Made by a program: the position numbers and the translations under genes | DNA from: Heterobasidion occidentale | Lineage: Eukaryota; Basidiomycota; Agaricomycetes; Russulales; Bondarzewiaceae | Reading direction: 5' to 3' | DNA length: 64,000 nt | Assembly: GCA_039111635.1 (NCBI GenBank) | Contig: JBCAQO010000007.1 | Location: forward strand, 2,976,001-3,040,000 | Part shown: positions 58,311-64,000 of the stretch, piece by piece | Layout: every line of letters starts with the position of its first letter | Numbering within the stretch: the stretch's first letter is position 1 | The notes under the pieces: generated by a model | Seen by the model: the letters and a program-made list of their open reading frames with translations, nothing else | Database searches by the model: none | Told to the model about the DNA's origin: nothing

Positions 58311-58543
58311 CTAGGAGTATTACCGACCGATTTGAGTCTACCGATATCCGAAACTACTGTGTTGCCAATTTAATGCAGCTATAAATACAAAAAAATAAGT
58401 TGTGTGATCTTCATACCCTGGTGCAACTAGGAGTATTACCGACCGATTTGAGTCCACCGATATCCAAAACTACTGTGTTGCCAGTTTAATGCAGCTATAA
58501 ATACAAAAAAATAAGTCGTGTAATTGTCATACCCAAGTGCAAC
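58311..58543. repeat. 116-bp tandem duplication
   Basis: Two units, 58311-58426 and 58427-58543, differ at only a few positions. Each begins CTAGGAGTATTACCGACCG and contains CTATAAATACAAAAAAATAAG-like sequence with a TATAAATA box. Confidence 0.85.
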
Positions 58544-58617
58544 TTTAAGGCCCAGAATCAGCCATATTAAATCAGGGGTTCAATAGATATGCATTTAAAC
58601 AGTCTACCCCTAAAACT

Positions 58618-58638
58618 AGACTGTGCGAAGCACAGTCT
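58618..58638. repeat. Short perfect hairpin sharing the CACAGTC motif
   Basis: AGACTGTGC-GAA-GCACAGTCT is a 9-bp stem with a 3-base loop, partly extended by AAAAC...GTTTT outside. The stem contains CACAGTC, the core of the array at 58988-59221. Confidence 0.6.
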
Positions 58639-58987
58639 GGGTTTTGGGAAATGAAATCTGTGTTGCACACAATTATGTCTGATTCAAGAGATTTGAAAGG
58701 TGTTCAGGATGGTATCCTGAATTCTTCATTACTAGACATGTACCACTGGGTCTGTTAAGGGCAAAATAAAGAAGTGAAGAATAAACTTAAAAAAGCAGGC
58801 ATCCAGTACTCAATTTATATTGTTTTATAATCATGAAACAGAGCGAATGTGAAAACGTACCATAGCTTTCGATTGATACCTTAATCGTATTATTTGAATC
58901 AGGGGATCCAAAGATATGGAATTGTTTGTGATCTTGAGGTTATTCTGCAACCTGGAGACATAGTTTAGTCAGCATCGGGAGAGCCGG
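58639..58987. other. No gene seen
   Basis: AT-rich sequence between the hairpin and the 9-mer array. No coding signal. Confidence 0.4.
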
Positions 58988-59221
58988 CACACAGTCGGGA
59001 GATCGCGGGAACGCTGTCGTCACACAGTCTCTCTGTTGCGCCACACAGTCCGGCCGAGACCGCACACAGTCCGGATTTTGGCGCTGTTTCTGCGCCACAC
59101 AGTCCAGGTTCTCGGTGACAGTCCGGGATTTGGCCCTAAGCTCGCGCCACACAGTCCGGCCGTGCCGCACACAGTCCGTGGATTGTCGCGCCACACAGTC
59201 CGACTGTGTCAGCACACAGTG
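58988..59221. repeat. Array of CACACAGTC motifs
   Basis: Exact CACACAGTC occurs at 58988, 59021, 59042, 59063, 59096, 59148, 59168 and 59192, with CACACAGTG at 59213 and a shorter GACAGTC near 59117. Most copies continue CCGG. The spacers are unrelated, 12-43 bases. The dispersed pattern looks like binding sites or subterminal repeats more than a simple tandem repeat. Confidence 0.75.
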
Positions 59222-60059
59222 CCCTCCAACGTCTCGTGATCAAACACGCCGCCACGTCGCGTCCAGCAAGTGTCCAGCATCCCCGCACCTTTGAACATTG
59301 AGCGCAACACGCGTCCTCAGTCGAGCTCTCCTCGTAGCAACATTGGTCTCTCAGGCTACTTCAGACACAATCAGTGAGTACTTTTTTTTTAACTCCTCGA
59401 TCCACATGCTCTCGACAATGCTAGCGGACAACAGATCTGTGCTGAGTCTCTGAGAAAGTGCGCGCTGCTGATAGCATTCTTTTGTACAGTTTGCAGCTGG
59501 AATGCTCGGGCACTCGCTCCATGCTCTCTCCATGCCCTCTCCCACCTCCACTCCTGTTTCTTTTCTTGTCAACATCCACGACATCTGTGCCGGCGCTGTC
59601 CTCCAACAACCGCTCCGCGCCCACCCTGACTCATGACGCCTGGAGCAAAGCGACTGTCTTATCGTGTGAGCTTGAGCACATCGACGAGAAGAACAAGGAG
59701 CGGATGGTGACAGAGGCAAAGGAGGGACGGCGGCGGTCGGGAGACGAGGTTGGGGACAATGAAGACGGACACACGCTCGCTGAACAGGCAGAGCGGTATG
59801 GCGGTACGTACCTCCCATTATTGCCCTTTCCGCCCGCCCCTCCCTCGATATCCCCGCCCTCGAACCCCCACACACTCGTCTTCTCAACCACCTTGGTTCC
59901 TCCCCGCATGTGTGGACTGACCACTCCTTTTTTCCGCCCACCCATCCCTCCACCTGCGTCCCCTCGACTATTCACGCTTCCGCCCTCGACGCCACGTATA
60001 CCCGCCACCCAGTGCGCTCGACCACCACCTGCTGCACCACGACATGAACACGGCGCGCT
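59222..60059. other. C-rich region, no secure gene
   Basis: Long frames exist on both strands because of skewed composition. One plus-strand stretch (59635-59800, ELEHIDEKNKERMVTEAKEG with a GTACGT donor near 59802) looks exon-like but has no recognised family. Confidence 0.35.
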
Positions 60060-60400
60060 GACCTCTAGACCGACGCATCAGCGAAGCCACAGCGGACGAA
60101 CCACTAACCTCAACATCCAGGGCTCCGCAGTAGACGAGTTGTGCGTGTTGCAGAAACGGCCGCGTGCTGTCTGCAGCAGCCAGTCTCCCCACAAAGCCCA
60201 AATTCGCCGAAGGTGAATTTGGGCTGTGGGGAGACTGGCTGCTGCAGACAGCACGCGGCCGCCGGCTTCGCCGCTCTCGTTTCCTTCCTCCCCCCTCCCC
60301 CTAACCTCGTCTTTCGTAGTACTGATGTTAACACTCCACATCACGAACAGCCTTATCTGCAGGACGCCGTCGGACAGAGGACGCAAGAGAGCCTAAAGCG
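60060..60400 (+). repeat. Duplicated segment, copy 1 (contains hairpin)
   Basis: It aligns by blocks with 62200-62545: CCACAGCGGACGA.C, a CTCCG block, GCAGAAACGGCCGCG, the hairpin, GGCTTCG.CG, TGAT.TTAACA / TGATATCAACA, and GACGCCGTCGGACAGAG / GACGTCGTCGGACAGAG. Confidence 0.65.
60157..60261. repeat. 105-bp giant hairpin, copy 1
   Basis: Arms of about 50 bases, 60157-60207 and 60212-60261, are complementary except for a 2-base bulge and one C/T mismatch that would be G-U in RNA. The outer 37 bases pair perfectly. The inner stem is AGCCCAAATTC...GAATTTGGGCT with a small loop. See the second copy at 62316-62420. Confidence 0.9.
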
Positions 60401-62199
60401 AGCTTGAGAGGACTGTATCGAAGAGCAGAACACGCGCTATCAGTGTGCCACTAGTTTTGAGAGTACAGTCTTGCGACATGCCCGGCCTCGCAGCCTCATT
60501 TCCCCCTTGTACTATGTTCTATTTGTCCGTCAATACCATATGTACGTAGTCCGTGTGACTCGTTCCATGTGCTTTGCACTCACCTCCCGCGCAGCTACTT
60601 TCTTGAGTACTCTTCTGTAGCTAGAAACCATATCATTTTTCTTGTTGTATCTAGATTTGTGCTGTGCACTTAGTCCGTTCACCCCCACGATCTGTGGGCA
60701 AAATCTTAAGCCCACAGTGTAGGGAGTGCCGAAGTGCCTCGATCGTACTAAACGAATCTCGATCCAACTGTTTGGTTCAGCTGCTCCTCTTGTCTCTAAT
60801 TGATACCCTCCTGATTCTGCGACCTCTCGCCCACGCCCTGCCCATGCCAACGTCGACATCCTCTGCTAGCCTGCAAGCCCAAGACTCTCCGACAGGCCGT
60901 CGTCCACTATCCTCTTCTTCTTACGGGACGATCGGTCGCGAAACCAGCGCAGACGCTGGTCAAGATGAGCGAAACGAGTACTTTGGACCTTTCGTTGTGA
61001 GTAACATTTTGTTCCTTTTACTTCTCGACACACGTTTCCTTCGATCTCTCTTTCCTTTGCGCTCCCAATGATGCAAGTGGACGATGGGCCTCCGCCGAGG
61101 CCCTGAGAAAGCAAGCATCGCTGAGGGCGTGTACTGATGTTTCCTTTCCTTTTCCTTTACTTCTTTTTATTATACTATCTAAGATCCTCGAGGACTGACC
61201 TTTCCCTTCCCGACCCCGTCCTCTCTCGCTGTCCATGCCCACGCCCACGCTCCCTGTCGTCTCTTTCCCCATGCGCCATCCATGATCTCCGTGACAGAGG
61301 TGTCTCGCTCCACCGACACCCACACGCATACGCCCCCGCTGCTCGACGACGCGGGCATCTACGACAATGGGGATGAGGAGGAGGTTCGGCCCCGGTGGAG
61401 ATGATCACAGAAGAGGGAGGGAACGGGCGACGAGGACATCTACGAGAGGTACGTCACTCGCCCTAGTTTCTCCTCTCCCGACCTACCCTCTCAAACCGAT
61501 CCCCCGCCCTTCTGCTCTCCCCGCTCTTCCCGCTCGATTCCATGCCCACTGGCCCGCTCGCCCGCTCGCCCGCATCGTCCACTCGCCCGCATCGTCCACG
61601 CCCCCTCGCACATCGTCTGCGTTGCCCGGACCCCCGCTCGACACGCCCGCATCTCCTACTCGACACCGCAGCCAGTCGCTCGCCCCGCTCTCCTATTACG
61701 ACCTCGAGCCCCTCCTTCGACATGCATCCCTCGACCCCCTCCACGGTGATATTCCCACTCTTGATGCCGCGCCCGGTCGTACGCTCAGACCGCACAAACC
61801 TTGCGCTCATCCCCTCCACGATTCACGATTTCGCACTTTCCTTGTGCTGTGTCGCCGCCAAGACTCCGCGCACGCTCAGCGCTATGCATGCTCGCGCGCA
61901 GCGCTTTCGTGCGCGTCCCCTCCGCTGTTGATGTTCCCGCTCTCGATGTTGCACACCCTCGCCGCCTAGCACCCCCGGTGCCCTCGTTCCCATCAATTTT
62001 CAACCGTCCCCTCGATCCCATTCGTTCGCGTTCGCTTAGGTTAAGCACCCTCGCCTGTGACCGACATCTGCCGCCCAGATTCCAAATATGCTCGTCTGCT
62101 CAAGTGCATGCCCATCCGCCACTCTCTGCCCTCTTGCTCATCTCCTCGACCCCATGCAAGCTCCTGGCACCCTGAACCTCCTGCTGTCCTAGCCTGCAC
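60401..62199. other. C-rich region, no secure gene
   Basis: Frames on both strands with Pro/Ser/Arg-rich translations are typical of composition bias. A short plus-strand reading near 60940-61000 (DAGQDERNEYFGPFVV with a GTGAGT donor) may be a relic exon. Nothing can be assigned. Confidence 0.35.
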
Positions 62200-62545
62200 G
62201 CTTGGCATCAAGCGCTCCACAGCGGACGAGCCGCGCGGGATACACGGCGCGTGCACGTGGCCAATAACCTCGATGTGAGAGCTCCGTGTTACACAGGTCA
62301 CGCAAGGTGCAGAAACGGCCGCGTGCTGTCTGCAGCAGCCTCGCTCACCACAGCCCAAATTCGCCAAAGGTGAATTTGGGCTTTGTGGTGAGCGAGGCTG
62401 CTGCAGACAGCACGCGGCCGCCGGCTTCGGCGGCTCGTTCCCTGCCCCCCTTCTCTCCATTTCCTCCTCTCTTGTGTTCCTGATATCAACATTCGGCATC
62501 ACGAAGAGCCTTCTCGGTAGGACGTCGTCGGACAGAGAACACCTC
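62200..62545 (+). repeat. Duplicated segment, copy 2 (contains hairpin)
   Basis: The partner of 60060-60400, same block order. Its right end merges into the PSY2-like coding sequence (HLLQQLHSIAKNVQLPTR). Confidence 0.65.
62316..62420. repeat. 105-bp giant hairpin, copy 2
   Basis: The same length and architecture as 60157-60261. The outer 25 bases of each arm are identical to copy 1. In the next nine bases of each arm four positions differ from copy 1, and all four are compensated on the opposite arm, so the stem stays perfect. The 2-base bulge is on the other arm. Confidence 0.9.
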
Positions 62546-63262
62546 CTACAGCAACTCCACAGCATTGCCAAGAACGTGCAGCTGCCGACGCGCGTGACGC
62601 TCTTCAAGCTGCTCGTCGACATGCTACGGCAGTTCGACGGCGTTGAGGGCACGGGTGCGTGTGCGAGCAACAGAGAGAAGAACAGAGGGGAGGAGCAGAT
62701 GCTGCTGTCGCTCTGTGCTCAATGTTGGTGAGCAGCTGGGAGTTGGCGGTGCAGACACTCGTCGGGGGCGCACTGTGGATGATGCTCGAGATGCTGCTGC
62801 CGGGCGGCGCGGATCCCATGGTGCGTGGCTCCCTTTCCCCACTCTACTTGGCGGAGGCTGCTTATATGCGCAGTGCCTGGGCCGGTCCTCACGTTTATTT
62901 TTCCACGTGCAGCAGATTCCGACGAACATGTTCTCGCACCTAAAGGACGACCCCAAGACGGAACGCTTCCTCAACTGTTTCTACAAGCTCTGCGTTACTC
63001 GCTGCTCAAGCCCGTCTTCGGCGTCCCAGATCGCAAGCTGTTCGCAGGTGAGCCTCTCTGTCGCCGTCCGCAATCTTCCCTTCCATGTCTGCGCGACGCT
63101 TAGTTGGCTGGTGCGCAGAGCCGACGCTGCGCCTGACGCGGGAGAAGACGAATTTATTCCTGTCCTTGCGTGACCAGCCCTCCATCTTCGCGCTGCAGCA
63201 CACGCTCCGAAGCCACTTCTTCATGCTCATCTCGAGCATCTCTACGCACGTCGCCAGAGGAG
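62520..63262 (+). pseudogene. PP4 regulatory subunit 3 (PSY2/SMEK), decayed
   Basis: Ordered pieces in changing frames: HLLQQLHSIAKNVQLPTRVTLF (62541-62605), LVSSWELAVQTLVGGALWMMLE (62725-62790), MFSHLKDDPKTERFLNCFYK (62930-62987), LLKPVFGVPDRKLFA (63003-63047), LRLTREKTNLFLSL (63127-63168) and FALQHTLRSHFFMLISSIS (63188-63244), then an acidic EESYFNTDDNDD. GT-AG introns are recognisable at 62820-62911 and 63050-63118. These match the central armadillo region of PSY2/SMEK, which targets protein phosphatase 4 to DNA-repair and other substrates. The N-terminal EVH1-like part was not found. Frame changes and odd substitutions suggest a relic or a misassembled copy. Confidence 0.65.
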
Positions 63263-63439
63263 TCGTATTTCAACACGGACGACAACGACGATAACGACAA
63301 CGACAATGTCTCGCCGCCGCTCCCCAGCACGCCGCTGCTCACGTGTCACCTGTTCGCGGGCCAGAACTGTAAGCGCCAGCGCGTGCCCAGCGTGCCGATG
63401 CCCCCCGCTCTGCATGCCAAGCATCCACCTCCCACGCGC

Positions 63440-64000
63440 GCCCTACAACTACCCCCAGGCCGAGCAGGCCGACAACTATGAGCAGGAGCCTGAGCAGATG
63501 CAGCTCTCTCCTGCCGAATTCTTTGCCTACCAGGTAAGTCCCCCTCTGCTTCCATATCTCGCGACTCTCTCATGCTAACCCCAACTCTCACTATCCTTGC
63601 GCTCGGTCGTTGTAGTACAACGATGCGATGCAGGCTGCCGACACTCCCCACGCTCCCCACAGCGCCGCCTCCCCCACGTACTGGCCTGCTGAACAGCACC
63701 AATGCGCTCCCTCCTCCCCGACCGCTTCGTCCTCCACCTCCCCTTGGCCGGTGTACGATGCGCAGCAAATGCAATATTATGCTAGCCTACTCAACCTCGC
63801 AGGGCCGACCTCATTCGCATCACCCACGCTTGGGCACACCTACGCCCACTCCCACTCGAACGTGTACACGCAGACGACGTACGGCTACAGCGCGTACAAA
63901 CACATCGACGCAGATGGCTATGCCCTCGGCGCCCTCCACTGCCAACGAGTACTCACTGGCTTACTCGGCTGTGACTCCCACCGTGAACATGAAAAGCTCC
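63440..64000 (+). CDS. Partial gene, Tyr/Gln/Ser-rich protein, unknown
   Basis: An exon ending 63533 (PYNYPQAEQADNYEQEPEQM, then AEFFAYQ and a GTAAGT donor) and a second exon from 63616 (YNDAMQAADTPHAPHSAAS...) running to the window edge. The second exon may shift frame near 63890: the +1 frame reads MAMPSAPSTANEYSLAYSAV. The low-complexity Tyr, Gln, Ser and Pro content is typical of disordered regions of transcription or RNA regulators. Whether it continues the PSY2-like sequence or is a separate gene is unclear. Confidence 0.45.

Noticed and set aside
58940..59215. Minus-strand reading with repeated DCVA/DCVR, a possible Cys-repeat protein
   Set aside because: It is the translation of the CACACAGTC array. 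The spacers are not multiples of three in a consistent way and there is no start or splice context.
60141..60407. Frames that read through the giant hairpins (RPRAVCSS...)
   Set aside because: Both arms give near-identical peptides on both strands simply because the sequence is palindromic.
59351..62048. Frames of 100-250 codons on both strands, Pro/Ser/Arg-rich
   Set aside because: Stops are rare in this C-rich DNA. Translations are low complexity on both strands and show no domain.
1..64000. CRISPR arrays, bacterial operons, riboswitches, phage genes
   Set aside because: The window is eukaryotic. No regularly spaced direct repeats with unique spacers, and no prokaryotic signals.
1..64000. 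tRNA or rRNA genes
   Set aside because: I looked for the conserved TpsiC-box (GGTTCRANNCC) with a matching acceptor stem and for rRNA motifs. None was convincing. A tRNAscan-SE and Infernal run would settle it.

Overview
The window is nuclear DNA of a basidiomycete, most likely an Agaricomycete. Host genes are split by many introns of about 45-65 bases with GT-AG ends (a few GC-AG). The retroelements are Ty3/gypsy chromoviruses of fungal type. The protein families fit, including a large basidiomycete P-loop family and a short NRPS-like reductase. There are no bacterial-style operons and no CRISPR array.

Layout. (1) 1-22324 is a nested graveyard of LTR retrotransposons. Element A (minus strand) is broken by two solo LTRs and truncated by others. 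Element B (plus) keeps its 5' LTR, gag and the start of protease. Element C1 (8106-18496) is a nearly full-length chromovirus with two LTRs, gag, protease-RT-RNase H-integrase-chromodomain and an extra zinc-knuckle ORF downstream of pol. D is a fragment of another chromovirus (minus). C2 is a second, inverted copy of the C family that runs into a 100-N scaffold gap (22325-22424). (2) 22425-31071 is gene-poor. It holds one intact six-exon gene of unknown function (25736-26828) and four decayed copies of one repeated, gene-like sequence. (3) 31072-56129 is the host gene block: a 2-oxoglutarate/Fe(II) oxygenase, a broken P-loop NTPase-like gene, FGAM synthase (purine synthesis), a phi-like glutathione S-transferase, an adenylation-carrier-reductase NRPS-like enzyme, an SNX3-type sorting nexin, a secreted pepsin-like protease and the CSE1/exportin-2 nuclear export receptor. 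(4) 56130-64000 is again repeat-rich. It has an LTR with a piece of its element, a 116-bp tandem duplication, an array of a 9-base motif, two 105-bp giant hairpins inside duplicated segments, and a decayed PP4 regulatory subunit 3 (PSY2/SMEK) sequence.

The host genes are mostly housekeeping or secondary metabolism, and they sit between two repeat blocks. I see no single operon-like system. The most unusual signals are these: self-complementary primer sites in two LTR families, which imply Tf1/sushi-type self-priming; the post-pol zinc-knuckle ORF of family C; and the paired giant hairpins whose stems differ by compensated base changes.

Caution on quality. Several otherwise sound genes, including the essential FGAM synthase, carry exactly one single-base shift at a short homopolymer or dinucleotide run. 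Restoring one base makes the gene models close exactly in frame for the oxygenase (350 aa), the GST (211 aa) and the NRPS-like enzyme (about 1,079 aa). Homopolymer-length consensus errors are therefore likely in this assembly. Some broken genes may be intact in the organism.
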